NCBI GenBank assembly: GCA_012729635.1
Contig: JAAYCT010000033.1
Span: forward strand, 62,001 to 126,000
DNA length: 64,000 nucleotides
Source: Clostridiaceae bacterium
GTDB taxonomy: Bacteria; Bacillota; Clostridia; Saccharofermentanales; Saccharofermentanaceae
Direction of reading: 5' to 3'
A program made the position numbers and the translations under genes. This document shows, one piece after another, positions 9,201 to 19,266 of the stretch; within the stretch, counting starts at the first letter, position 1; every line of letters begins with the position of its first letter. The notes under the pieces are model-generated. The model was not told the origin of the DNA and did no database searches. It saw only the letters and a list, made by a program, of their open reading frames with translations.

Positions 9201-10108
9201 GAGATTCCTCCGGCGATTTCAACGGAGTGAGAGGTCAAATCGTAGGTATTCAGGACGGAGGTAAGATTTTTACGGGCCTCCGACGACATATCACAAAGCG
9301 GTAAACGGCAGTGTCCGATGTCCCAACCGAGGATGTTCAGCGCTTCCTTGACGGGAATCGGGTTCACATCGGAAAACAATGCTTGGACTAAAGGGACGAT
9401 GCTTATTTGTATATTCATCGCGGTCTGTGTATCACCTTGAAGGTACGCGTGGACCATTTGACTCATCAAAGCGGGTGCTACGTTCGCGGCGACGGAGATT
9501 ACACCTTTCGCACCCAAGGAAAGCATCGGAATGACAACCCCGTCCTCACCGGAATAAATCACAACATCATCCCCGCACAGGAAGCGAACCTCGGCTACCT
9601 GATTCAGATTACACTCCTTAACACCCACAATGTTTGAGATTTCAGTCAATCTCTTTATGGTCGACGGAGCGATATTCAGATTTGTCCTCGAGGGGACGTT
9701 ATACAGGATAATCGGCTTATCAGTCACCTTGGAAATGGAGTCATAATGGCGATATAAGCCTTCTTGCGAAGTCTTGTTGTAGTAAGGAGTAACGATAAGG
9801 AGGGCGTCCGCACCGATTGCTGACGCTTCTTTCGTAAGCATTGCACCGTGTGCCGTATCATTGCTTCCGGAGCCTGCGACTACGGGGATACGGCCGTTAA
9901 CCTGTTCGACGACAATCTGAATGGTTTTCAGATGCTCGCTGTCCGGCATTGTCGATGCCTCGCCGGTCGTTCCGCAAACAATAATGGCATCCGTATGGTT
10001 TCGAAGATGGAAGTCAACCAGTTTCCGTAGCTTCTTTTCATCAACACCTCCCTGAGCAAACGGTGTGACAATGGCAACTGCGGAACCGACAAAAACGGGT
10101 GTTTTCAT
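9197..10108 (-). CDS. dapA: 4-hydroxy-tetrahydrodipicolinate synthase
   Basis: Condenses pyruvate with aspartate semialdehyde, the branch point into lysine and diaminopimelate. The TIM-barrel protein (303 residues) shows the GTTGEASTM motif (near 46), the catalytic tyrosine in LYNVPSRTN (about 136) and the Schiff-base lysine in IVGVKECN (about 165). The G-D-D/GEDG segment is also present. It is first gene of a dapA-dapB pair, with an SD (GGAGGTC) 7-8 nt before ATG 10108 and a well-formed minus-strand promoter at 10164-10193. Confidence 0.97.
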   Translation of the reverse strand: MKTPVFVGSAVAIVTPFAQGGVDEKKLRKLVDFHLRNHTDAIIVCGTTGEASTMPDSEHLKTIQIVVEQVNGRIPVVAGSGSNDTAHGAMLTKEASAIGADALLIVTPYYNKTSQEGLYRHYDSISKVTDKPIILYNVPSRTNLNIAPSTIKRLTEISNIVGVKECNLNQVAEVRFLCGDDVVIYSGEDGVVIPMLSLGAKGVISVAANVAPALMSQMVHAYLQGDTQTAMNIQISIVPLVQALFSDVNPIPVKEALNILGWDIGHCRLPLCDMSSEARKNLTSVLNTYDLTSHSVEIAGGIS

Positions 10109-10163
10109 GTGCTTGACCTCCTATTCTCCGGGATCGGGTGTTATAGTTTTTCGGTATGAAGAA

Positions 10164-10193
10164 ATCATAGCATTTACTGTACTTAAGCGTCAA
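10164..10193 (-). promoter_or_regulatory. Putative sigma-70 promoter for dapA-dapB
   Basis: On the minus strand TTGACG (10193-10188), 18 bp, TATGAT (10169-10164). The predicted transcription start near 10157 leaves a leader of about 50 nt with the dapA SD. It lies back to back with the queA -10 element at 10202. Confidence 0.6.
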
Positions 10194-10201
10194 TTGTGTA
10201 A

Positions 10202-10207
10202 TATAAT
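10202..10207 (+). promoter_or_regulatory. -10 element for queA, eight bases before the start codon
   Basis: Perfect TATAAT at 10202-10207. Transcription would begin near 10213-10215, at the queA ATG (10216). No good -35 is visible; TGTACT at 10178 with an 18 bp spacer is the best. No SD precedes the ATG. Confidence 0.5.
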
Positions 10208-10215
10208 AGTTTCTC

Positions 10216-12415
<2,200 letters not shown>

Positions 12416-12622
12416 CAGGGAAACAATAAGAACGAGTGCATCCCGATTAAAAGTAACGACACGTTCGATTTGGTCTTGTTTATTTTGAATTCTTTTTTGA
12501 CGCATGCCCTTGAAGAACCGGCAAAGGATGCTTTCGGCTGTTTACAATGTAAGGCGTTATATCAAGAAAGAGGGATGTTACAGTTGACATGCTTTGTATT
12601 TATTCGGAATTATCGGTTTAAC

Positions 12623-12652
12623 TTGCGCAAACGCGTAAACAGGTGGTAAAAT
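12623..12652 (+). promoter_or_regulatory. Putative promoter for yajC
   Basis: TTGCGC (12623-12628), 18 bp, TAAAAT (12647-12652), about 45 nt upstream of yajC. The rest of the 12416-12697 gap holds no gene I can support. Confidence 0.45.
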
Positions 12653-12697
12653 CAAATGCGTTGAATTAAACACTAAGAAACGATTCGGAGGAATTTT

Positions 12698-13036
12698 ATG
12701 AATAGATTTTTTTACGAAGCGGCACAGGCCGCGGATGCCACGGCTGCCAGCCCGTCCTTACAGGATATGCTTCCGCTTCTTCTCATGAGCGGTGCATTTG
12801 TTTTCGTGATTTATTTCTTTATGATTCGCCCCCAAAGGAAACGCGACAAGGAATTGAAGGCGCAGGTTAACTCGATGACCGTAGGCGATCGTATCGTAAC
12901 AATCGGCGGGGTTGTCGGAACCATTGCGAATATTCGTGACGATGAAATAACAATTGCCACAAGCATAGCAAACACGATGATTACGTTCAAAAAAACTGCG
13001 ATCGGCTCGGTCGTTAAGAAAGAAACCGCGACTTGA
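12698..13036 (+). CDS. yajC: Preprotein translocase accessory subunit YajC
   Basis: Small membrane partner of SecDF and the holotranslocon. The 112-residue protein has one hydrophobic segment (about 26-45, LLLMSGAFVFVIYFFMI) followed at once by the family box RPQRKRDKELKAQV, then GDRIVTIGGVVGTI. The SD CGGAGG is 9 nt before ATG 12698. In many Clostridia yajC stands beside the SCIFF genes and secDF; here the SCIFF pair follows, but secD and secF are not in the window. Confidence 0.95.
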   Translation: MNRFFYEAAQAADATAASPSLQDMLPLLLMSGAFVFVIYFFMIRPQRKRDKELKAQVNSMTVGDRIVTIGGVVGTIANIRDDEITIATSIANTMITFKKTAIGSVVKKETAT

Positions 13037-13078
13037 TCGGATCGGGTTTTGAATCGTGAAGGGTATGGAGGGAAAGAA

Positions 13079-13222
13079 ATGAAGCATATTCAGATTGTCC
13101 GCGAGGCGAAAATAAAATATCCATGTTCCGGAAAAGCATGCGGTGAATGTCAGACTTCCTGTCAGTCCGCGTGTAAAACCAGTTGTACGGTAGCGAATCA
13201 GCCTTGTGAGTCCGAAAGCTGA
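13079..13222 (+). CDS. scfA: SCIFF ranthipeptide precursor (six-cysteines-in-forty-five family), seven-cysteine form
   Basis: A 47-residue ribosomally made peptide. The C-terminal half CGECQTSCQSACKTSC plus TVANQPC is the near-invariant SCIFF core; the N-terminus MKHIQIVREAK is leader-like and family-typical. In the related CteA peptide of C. thermocellum a thioether is reported between Cys32 and Thr37; both residues are at the same positions here. Cysteines are at 16, 21, 24, 28, 32, 36 and 43; Cys16 is extra relative to the six canonical ones. The SD GGAGGGAAAG lies just upstream of ATG 13079. The maturase follows after a hairpin. The biological role of SCIFF peptides is not established. 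Confidence 0.95.
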   Translation: MKHIQIVREAKIKYPCSGKACGECQTSCQSACKTSCTVANQPCESES

Positions 13223-13243
13223 ACATGATAGAGCAATGGTTTT

Positions 13244-13280
13244 AATAATGAAGGCGACTCGAATCGTCTTCATTATTTTA
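13244..13280 (+). terminator. Hairpin with T-rich tail between SCIFF peptide and maturase (attenuator or processing element)
   Basis: The arms 13244-13257 and 13264-13277 are complementary over 14 bp with one G-T pair (AATAATGAAGGCGA against TCGTCTTCATTATT), with a 6 nt loop, followed by TTTTATTA. It resembles a leaky terminator that would make the peptide transcript more abundant than that of the maturase. Confidence 0.65.
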
Positions 13281-13295
13281 TTATGGGGGTAGTCA

Positions 13296-14747
13296 TTGGT
13301 CCATTTATTTGAACTTATGGGTAAGAAGCTGGCCTATGATTCGGAGTGTTCTTCGATATATTCGCTCGACGAATTGTCTTATCGTATTTTAGTTCTCTAT
13401 CGTGAAGCAAACGGACTCAGACCCTGTGATGAAAAAATCGGACAGGTTTGTGAGAGCATACAAGCGGATCGGAAGGAAGGAATCGAAATCTGTGATTCCT
13501 TTGACGAACTGATTGATCGTGAAGCACTTTTCGCCCCGAAAATCAAAGCGGGGCTTTCCGTATTGTATCCGGACAGTCCGAAAATCAAAGCGATGTGTCT
13601 CCATATCTGTCATGATTGCAATATGCGTTGTAGATACTGCTTTGCCGGGACCGGGGATTACGGGACACATCACCGATCGATGTTGTCTGTTTCGACCGGC
13701 AAAAAAGCCATTGATTTTTTGATTGCCGCTTCCGGAGACCGACATCATCTCGACATTGATTTTTTCGGCGGCGAGCCGCTGATGAACTGGAATGTAGTTC
13801 GTGAGTTGACGCAATACTGTGAAATGAAGGGGGAAATTTCAGGGAAAGACATACGATTGACCATCACAACCAATGCATTGCTCCTGGATAAAGAGAAAAC
13901 GGATTTTATCAACGAACATATGAAAAACTGCGTTTTGAGTATCGACGGGCGTCCCGAGGTTCATAACCGAATGCGTCCCGGCATCGGCGGGAAACCGACA
14001 TATCAGCCGATCAGTGAAAACATCCGCCGTTTCATCAAAGCAAGAGAATCCGAACCGACCCATCACAAAGAATATTATGTTCGGGGAACATTTACGCGGT
14101 TAAACACTGATTTTTCCGAAGATGTCCGCCATATCGCTCAAGAACTCGGGGCACGTCATGTATCGATGGAGCCGGTTGTTTCAGCTCCCGGAACAGGCTA
14201 TGAAATCAGAACTCAGGATCTTGAGGCGATCAAAACCGAATATGAGCGGCTGGCCGAATACATTGATCAAACACGATTGGACGGGAGGCCGATTCATTTT
14301 TTTCATTTTCATATGGATTTTGAAGGAGGGCCTTGTGTCTATAAACGTCTCAAGGGGTGCGGAGTCGGCTCGGAATATTGTGCGGTAACCCCCGAGGGGG
14401 ACATATACCCTTGCCACCAGTTTGTCGGTGAAAAGAACTTTCTTATGGGTAATGTATCGGATCTGGATAAAATCACGGACGATAACGGGGATCTTTTGAC
14501 CGGGCATTCCGTTGAAAACATTTTGGATCCGAATGTTCGAAAGATCTTTTCGGACCGTCTGCTCCCGAATCGTCCCGAGTGCGAAATCTGTTTTGCCCGA
14601 TACCATTGCGGCGGCGGATGTGCGGCAAATCGATATTTTTCGACAGGCTCGCTCGATAAAGAATACGAAATCGGGTGTTCGTTAATAAGGAAACGTTTGG
14701 AGTGTTCCATTTGGCTTGCATGCGTTAAGAGCGAACGAGAAGTGTGA
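13296..14747 (+). CDS. scfB: Radical SAM SCIFF maturase (SPASM domain, thioether-forming)
   Basis: Installs a Cys-Thr thioether in the SCIFF peptide (family knowledge). After an N-terminal peptide-binding region, the radical SAM cluster motif is CNMRCRYC near residue 107, within HICHDCNMRCRYCF. FFGGEPLMNW follows. The SPASM/auxiliary-cluster cysteines appear late: EYCAVTPEGDIYPCHQF, then CEICFARYHCGGGCAANRYF. At 483 residues it has the normal family length. The start is TTG 13296 behind a GGGGG tract; it gives MVHLFE, matching the conserved MVH N-terminus of SCIFF maturases, while no ATG fits. Confidence 0.95.
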   Translation: MVHLFELMGKKLAYDSECSSIYSLDELSYRILVLYREANGLRPCDEKIGQVCESIQADRKEGIEICDSFDELIDREALFAPKIKAGLSVLYPDSPKIKAMCLHICHDCNMRCRYCFAGTGDYGTHHRSMLSVSTGKKAIDFLIAASGDRHHLDIDFFGGEPLMNWNVVRELTQYCEMKGEISGKDIRLTITTNALLLDKEKTDFINEHMKNCVLSIDGRPEVHNRMRPGIGGKPTYQPISENIRRFIKARESEPTHHKEYYVRGTFTRLNTDFSEDVRHIAQELGARHVSMEPVVSAPGTGYEIRTQDLEAIKTEYERLAEYIDQTRLDGRPIHFFHFHMDFEGGPCVYKRLKGCGVGSEYCAVTPEGDIYPCHQFVGEKNFLMGNVSDLDKITDDNGDLLTGHSVENILDPNVRKIFSDRLLPNRPECEICFARYHCGGGCAANRYFSTGSLDKEYEIGCSLIRKRLECSIWLACVKSEREV

Positions 14748-14753
14748 TACAAT
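14725..14753 (+). promoter_or_regulatory. Putative extended -10 promoter for the HD-domain gene
   Basis: TTAAGA (14725-14730), 17 bp, TACAAT (14748-14753) preceded by TGA (extended -10). It lies across the end of scfB and about 35 nt before the HD gene. Confidence 0.45.
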
Positions 14754-14787
14754 TTATATATTATGAAGAGAGCATCAGGGAGCCGAT

Positions 14788-15450
14788 ATGGAAAATGAAC
14801 TGACAATCAAGGATATACAGAAAAGCAGCGAAGTGAAGACACTTCTTCAGGCGGCCGGCATCCAGATGGACTCGCTCGGTTATACGGAGCATACATTTCG
14901 GCATTGTCGACTCGTATCCAACAAGTGCGGTGAAATTCTTGAAATACTTGGGGAGGAACAAAAGACCGTCGAGCTCGGAAGGATTGCGGCGTATCTTCAT
15001 GATATCGGAAATGCGGTGAGCCGAAATAATCACGCGGCTTTGGGTGCGATTATGGCATATGATATGCTTATTCGCAAAGGAATGTCATATGATGATGCCG
15101 CAATCGTTATGATGGCGATCGCAAACCATGACGAGGGCGAGGGGATCCCGGTGAGTAAAATTGCCGCCGCATTGATCTTGTCGGATAAGGCGGACGTCCA
15201 CAGAAGCAGGGTTCGGAACCGCAATTCCGACACGTTCGACATCCATGACCGAGTGAATTATGCGGCAACACATTCTTCCATTGATGTGATCGGAGATCGT
15301 GCGCGTCTGGAAATTGAGATCGATACAAGCATCAGCCCGGTGATGGATTATTTCGAGATTTTCCTGGAGCGGATGAAGCTTTGCCGTAACGCGGCCATTT
15401 TTCTGAATTTGAAGTTTGAACTTTTCATAAACGGTAATCAACTTCTCTGA
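14788..15450 (+). CDS. HD-domain metal-dependent phosphohydrolase
   Basis: A 220-residue HD-superfamily protein. Metal ligands are visible as a first histidine in EHTFRHCRLV, the HD pair in AAYLHDIGNAVSRNNHA (about residues 71-80), and further conserved positions in MAIANHDEGEG and ILSDKADVHRSRVR. No other catalytic or sensory domain is attached. The substrate cannot be read from sequence; relatives include nucleotide phosphohydrolases. HD proteins of this kind often accompany yajC and SCIFF genes in Clostridia. dnaG follows after 34 nt. Confidence 0.8.
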   Translation: MENELTIKDIQKSSEVKTLLQAAGIQMDSLGYTEHTFRHCRLVSNKCGEILEILGEEQKTVELGRIAAYLHDIGNAVSRNNHAALGAIMAYDMLIRKGMSYDDAAIVMMAIANHDEGEGIPVSKIAAALILSDKADVHRSRVRNRNSDTFDIHDRVNYAATHSSIDVIGDRARLEIEIDTSISPVMDYFEIFLERMKLCRNAAIFLNLKFELFINGNQLL

Positions 15451-15484
15451 ACAGAGACCAAAAATATTAAAAAGAGGGACTTCG

Positions 15485-17350
15485 ATGGCGAGTTATTCCG
15501 GCGGAATTCCCGAAAACATCATTGAAGAAGTTATCGCGCGCAACGATATTGTATCCGTTGTCAGTCAGTATGTTCGATTTACGAAAACAAGCGGTCAAAA
15601 TCAATTTGCTCTTTGTCCGTTTCATTCCGAAGATACTCCGTCCTTTTCCGTTTCCGTCAATAAACAGATCTTTTATTGCTTCGGATGCCATAAAGGCGGG
15701 AATGTTCTGCATTTTATTATGGAAATCGAGAAACTTTCCTTTATCGAAGCACTGAAGTTACTTGCTCAAAGAGCACAAATTTCGCTTCCCGAGCCGAAAG
15801 ATGACGCACTCAGGAAAGCATCCGCCCTTCGTGACGAGCTTCGTGAAGCCCTTCTTGAGGCTGCACGATATTTTTATACCTCACTGCATTCGCCCAAAGG
15901 AAGGGCAGCTGCGGAATATCTCGTTAAAAGAAAAATCGACCCCAAAACGGCGGCGAAATTCGGTCTCGGCTATGCACCCGATATTTGGGAGGGTCTTTAC
16001 GGCCATCTGCGTCAGAAAGGTTTCCGTGACGAGATTCTTGAAAACTGCGGGCTTTTCACAAAAAGCAAGAAGGGAGGATTGATTGATCTTTTCCGCGGTC
16101 GCCTGATGTTTCCGATTTTTGATCCGATGGGAAAGATTGTTGCTTTCGGCGGACGGATTTTGTCGGATCAGTTGCCGAAATACATCAATTCACCGGAAAC
16201 TGACGTATATTCGAAGCAGAGAATTCTGTACGGGTTGAATTTCGCAAAAGCGTCAAAGGAAAAATCACTGATTATCGTCGAAGGGTACATGGATGTCATA
16301 TCCATGCACCAAGCGGGTGTCACGAACGCGGTTGCGTCGCTTGGGACGGCGCTGACGGATCGTCAGTTGACGCTTGCATCACGATACGCAGAAGATATCA
16401 TACTTTTTTTTGACTCGGATTCCGCGGGGCAAAATGCTGCGGTGAGAAGTTTAGAAACCTTGATGACAAGAATGAATCGTCCGTCCGGTTCCAATACCCG
16501 CCTTTCGGTCGGAAGGGTGCCGGACGGAAAAGACCCCGACCAATATATTCGCGAGCACGGAGCATCGGCTTTTCGAAGCGTAGTTTCGGAAGCATTACCC
16601 GTATTGGATTACCTGATTGAAGCCGCACGTTTTCAAAGCACGGAAAATGGCAGATTTGACCCGAGATTATTCCAAACGCTTTCCTGCAAATATCTTTCCT
16701 GGGAATCCAATGCGGTGCTTAGAGAAAGAGCAGCCGGACAAGTTGCTGAAATTCTAAAGGTTTCGGTCGCCAGTGTTCTTGCGGAGGCGAAAAGAGCAGA
16801 GCAAGATGACCGAGCTCCTCTCCTGGGAGGTCCCGTCCGAAATGCGAAACCGAATCAAAACAAAATGAATGAGGACAAGAGTTTGCAAGCGACATATCAG
16901 GAGATGGTATTGCTGTGTTTTCTTTGTGAAAACCCGGAGATATTTGCGGAAATGCCCGATAAGCCGATTGCTACTGATTTTTCGGCAGGAAGCATGCGCG
17001 AAATCGCCGTTGAAATGCTTCGCATGCTGAATCGTGGTGTTTCCGGACCGGCAAAACTGCTTGAAATCGCGGATGGAAAAGAGCTTAACGGGAAACCCGC
17101 ACGCGACCTGTTTTCCGAGATTTTGATTCGAACAACGGATGTCCGAGACAAGGATAAATTATCGCGACTGGTTCTCGACTATCTGTATCGTGTTCGCGAA
17201 CAGGTGTATTCGAATCGAAAAGAGTATTTAGCGGTTCAGATTGACGGAATGCCGATCGGTCCCGACCGAGATGCATCGGTTCATGATTTCCGCGAGGTAA
17301 ATGATTATTTGAAGTATCTCCGAGCAAGAATCAGGGAGCTGTCCGAATGA
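15485..17350 (+). CDS. dnaG: DNA primase
   Basis: Synthesises RNA primers at the replication fork. The N-terminal CHC2 zinc finger is CPFHSEDTPSFSV with CFGCHKGG (about residues 40-65). The catalytic core follows: KYINSPETDVYSK, the TOPRIM motif LIIVEGYMDVISM (about 262) and the acidic FFDSDSAGQNA. The C-terminal helicase-binding region (about 450-621) is diverged, as is usual. The SD AAAGAGGGA is upstream of ATG 15485. It overlaps trmK by 4 nt. In most Firmicutes rpoD (sigma-A) sits between these two genes; it is absent here. Confidence 0.96.
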   Translation: MASYSGGIPENIIEEVIARNDIVSVVSQYVRFTKTSGQNQFALCPFHSEDTPSFSVSVNKQIFYCFGCHKGGNVLHFIMEIEKLSFIEALKLLAQRAQISLPEPKDDALRKASALRDELREALLEAARYFYTSLHSPKGRAAAEYLVKRKIDPKTAAKFGLGYAPDIWEGLYGHLRQKGFRDEILENCGLFTKSKKGGLIDLFRGRLMFPIFDPMGKIVAFGGRILSDQLPKYINSPETDVYSKQRILYGLNFAKASKEKSLIIVEGYMDVISMHQAGVTNAVASLGTALTDRQLTLASRYAEDIILFFDSDSAGQNAAVRSLETLMTRMNRPSGSNTRLSVGRVPDGKDPDQYIREHGASAFRSVVSEALPVLDYLIEAARFQSTENGRFDPRLFQTLSCKYLSWESNAVLRERAAGQVAEILKVSVASVLAEAKRAEQDDRAPLLGGPVRNAKPNQNKMNEDKSLQATYQEMVLLCFLCENPEIFAEMPDKPIATDFSAGSMREIAVEMLRMLNRGVSGPAKLLEIADGKELNGKPARDLFSEILIRTTDVRDKDKLSRLVLDYLYRVREQVYSNRKEYLAVQIDGMPIGPDRDASVHDFREVNDYLKYLRARIRELSE

Positions 17351-18054
17351 CGAGACTAAAGAACGATCGGGTTGGATTAACGAAGCTTTCGGATAGGCTG
17401 ACGTGTATAGCGCAGGCGATTGACCCGGTTCGTCTTTTAATTGACGTGGGATCGGATCACGGATTTATCGGCTCGTTTGCTCTTGAGAACAACATCGCCG
17501 AGAAGGTGATTGCGACCGACATTCATCGCGCACCCTCGGAAAGAACTCGCGAGTATTTTGATAAAATGGGGTTTTCAAAATCAGCAAGAGTATTTTGCAG
17601 GGATGGATTACACGAAATTGAGCCGGAAGGGAAAACGGCAATTGTCATTGCGGGGATCGGAGGGCTGGAAATCGCCCGGATAATAGATGAAGCAATGAGT
17701 GAAAGTGATTTGTATCACGATGAGAATGTAGTATTTTATCTTCAACCGCAACGGTCCGAGGAGGAGCTTCGTGAATTTCTTTCCATCCATGGAATGAGGA
17801 TCCTTTCGGAAAAAATATGTTTTGATCGCGGAAAACATTATATATTAATTGTATCCCAATATTCCGGTGAACCGTACTCGCTCAATGATGCCGAGAAAAT
17901 AATCGGTCCGATCATTTTACGGGATCGGCCGCTCGGAACCGATCAATATATCGAACATCGACTTCGATCCATCCGGAAACAGAGTATCGGTCGACCGGAA
18001 CTGAAGGAAGTGATTCGAGTCTTGTGTCAAACCGATGATAACGAAGGGAGGTAA
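17347..18054 (+). CDS. trmK: tRNA (adenine(22)-N1)-methyltransferase TrmK
   Basis: SAM-dependent methyltransferase acting on A22 of tRNA (family knowledge). The N-terminal region reads LSDRLTCIAQAI, then the SAM motif LLIDVGSDHGFIGSFAL; VIAGIGGLEIARII and VFYLQPQRSEEELREFL are family motifs. At 235 residues it is full length. ATG 17347 overlaps the dnaG stop as ATGA. nif3 follows 4 nt after its stop, the usual trmK-nif3 order. Confidence 0.92.
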   Translation: MTRLKNDRVGLTKLSDRLTCIAQAIDPVRLLIDVGSDHGFIGSFALENNIAEKVIATDIHRAPSERTREYFDKMGFSKSARVFCRDGLHEIEPEGKTAIVIAGIGGLEIARIIDEAMSESDLYHDENVVFYLQPQRSEEELREFLSIHGMRILSEKICFDRGKHYILIVSQYSGEPYSLNDAEKIIGPIILRDRPLGTDQYIEHRLRSIRKQSIGRPELKEVIRVLCQTDDNEGR

Positions 18055-18058
18055 TCCA

Positions 18059-18838
18059 ATGCAAGGAAGCTATCCTCTTAAAGAAATCAGAACCTATATC
18101 GAAACATTGGCACCTCCGGAAAGGGCGGAAGAGTGGGACCGCGTCGGACTGATGATCGGAAGCGATTCCGATTGGGTCACAGGCATCGTCCTTTCGCTTG
18201 ATGTCACCTCCGAAGGAATGGATCTTTGCACGAAAACCGGAGCCAACCTGATGATTACGCACCATCCGATTTTCTTTGAGCCATGCTTTTCAATTGTCAC
18301 CGACATGCCGTCCGGGAAAAGAATCGCACGGTTAATCGAGGAAAAAATATCCGTATATTCCGCGCACACAAATCTGGATCGTGCCGATTACGGTGTGAAT
18401 CAAGCGTTATGTGACGCTATCCATTTTGACTCGTCCTTATGTTCACCGAAAAACGACTATGCTTTATATGTTACGGCTTCTTCCGGAACCGGACTGATTG
18501 AGTTTGCGCAACGCTCCGCCAATCGACTCGGATCATCCGGTATACTACTAAATACGAATAAGGACAGAGAAATTCACAACATTTGCCTTTGTGCCGGTTC
18601 TTTTGACGAACGGCTGATTCCTTCATTGATCCGCGATCATATCGATACCGTACTTACCGGTGAAATAAAGCACCATATCTCTGTATTGCTTGATGAAGCG
18701 GGCATCGCCTGTATCGCACTGGGACATGAAGCGACGGAACGAGTGGTATTGCCCTATTTGGGGAAAAAACTTAGCGAGGTCTTCCCGGATATTCCCGTAA
18801 ACATTGTAAGAGGCAATGTGTTTACAAATCGAATATAG
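18059..18838 (+). CDS. Nif3-like dinuclear metal centre protein
   Basis: NIF3/YqfO/YbgI family; forms a toroid with a two-metal site, function unsettled. Metal ligands are visible in NLMITHHPIFFEP (His-His), SAHTNLDRADYG and IALGHEATE. At 259 residues this is the short form without the inserted PII-like domain. An in-frame ATG at 18035 lies within trmK, but ATG 18059 has a strong SD (AGGGAGGT, 18045-18052). It is co-transcribed with trmK. The rnpB promoter begins within its last two bases. Confidence 0.9.
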   Translation: MQGSYPLKEIRTYIETLAPPERAEEWDRVGLMIGSDSDWVTGIVLSLDVTSEGMDLCTKTGANLMITHHPIFFEPCFSIVTDMPSGKRIARLIEEKISVYSAHTNLDRADYGVNQALCDAIHFDSSLCSPKNDYALYVTASSGTGLIEFAQRSANRLGSSGILLNTNKDREIHNICLCAGSFDERLIPSLIRDHIDTVLTGEIKHHISVLLDEAGIACIALGHEATERVVLPYLGKKLSEVFPDIPVNIVRGNVFTNRI

Positions 18839-18839
18839 G

Positions 18840-18868
18840 TGGACAACCGACGAGCGTTTGATTATGAT
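18840..18868 (+). promoter_or_regulatory. Promoter of rnpB
   Basis: TGGACA (18840-18845), 17 bp, TATGAT (18863-18868). It predicts a transcription start near 18875, which agrees within two bases with the independently inferred 5' end of RNase P RNA. Confidence 0.7.
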
Positions 18869-18876
18869 GGTTTTGT

Positions 18877-19237
18877 TTTCCGAGTAAACTGGGCGATCGC
18901 GGGCGATGATCCGAAAGGATTCGCACGAGGAAAGTCCGGGCTCCACAGGACGAGGGTGCCGGGTAACTCCCGGTGAAGGCGACTTTAAGGACAGTGCAAC
19001 AGAAAGTAAACCGCCGTCGTGTCGATGACATGACGGTAAGGGTGAAACGGCGGGGTAAGAGCCCACCGGCGGGACGGAGACGTTTCGGCCATGTAAACCC
19101 CACCCGGAGCAACGCCGCGGCGAGACAATAACTGTGGTCCGCAGGTCTCATGGAGGCGGCTTGAATCGGCGGGAAACCGCCGATCTAGACAGATGATCGC
19201 TCAAGACAGAACCCGGCTTACAGGTTTACTCGGAAAA
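18877..19237 (+). ncRNA. rnpB: RNase P RNA (bacterial class)
   Basis: Catalytic RNA of RNase P, which removes tRNA 5' leaders. The universal core elements are present: GAGGAAAGTCCGGGCTCC early (from about 18926), GGGTAAGAGCCCACCGG in the middle, and AGACAGAACCCGGCTTA near the 3' end. Helix P1 can be drawn directly, as TTTTCCGAGTAAAC at the 5' end pairs with GTTTACTCGGAAAA at the 3' end; this set the borders. About 361 nt, a usual size. Confidence 0.95.
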
Positions 19238-19266
19238 CACTGATATCGCGCGAAAAGGAGATTCTT

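Noticed and set aside
12416-12697. Gap between tgt and yajC examined for a small gene or riboswitch
   Set aside because: Only a 27-codon frame without SD and no conserved RNA motif; a promoter is the only supported element.
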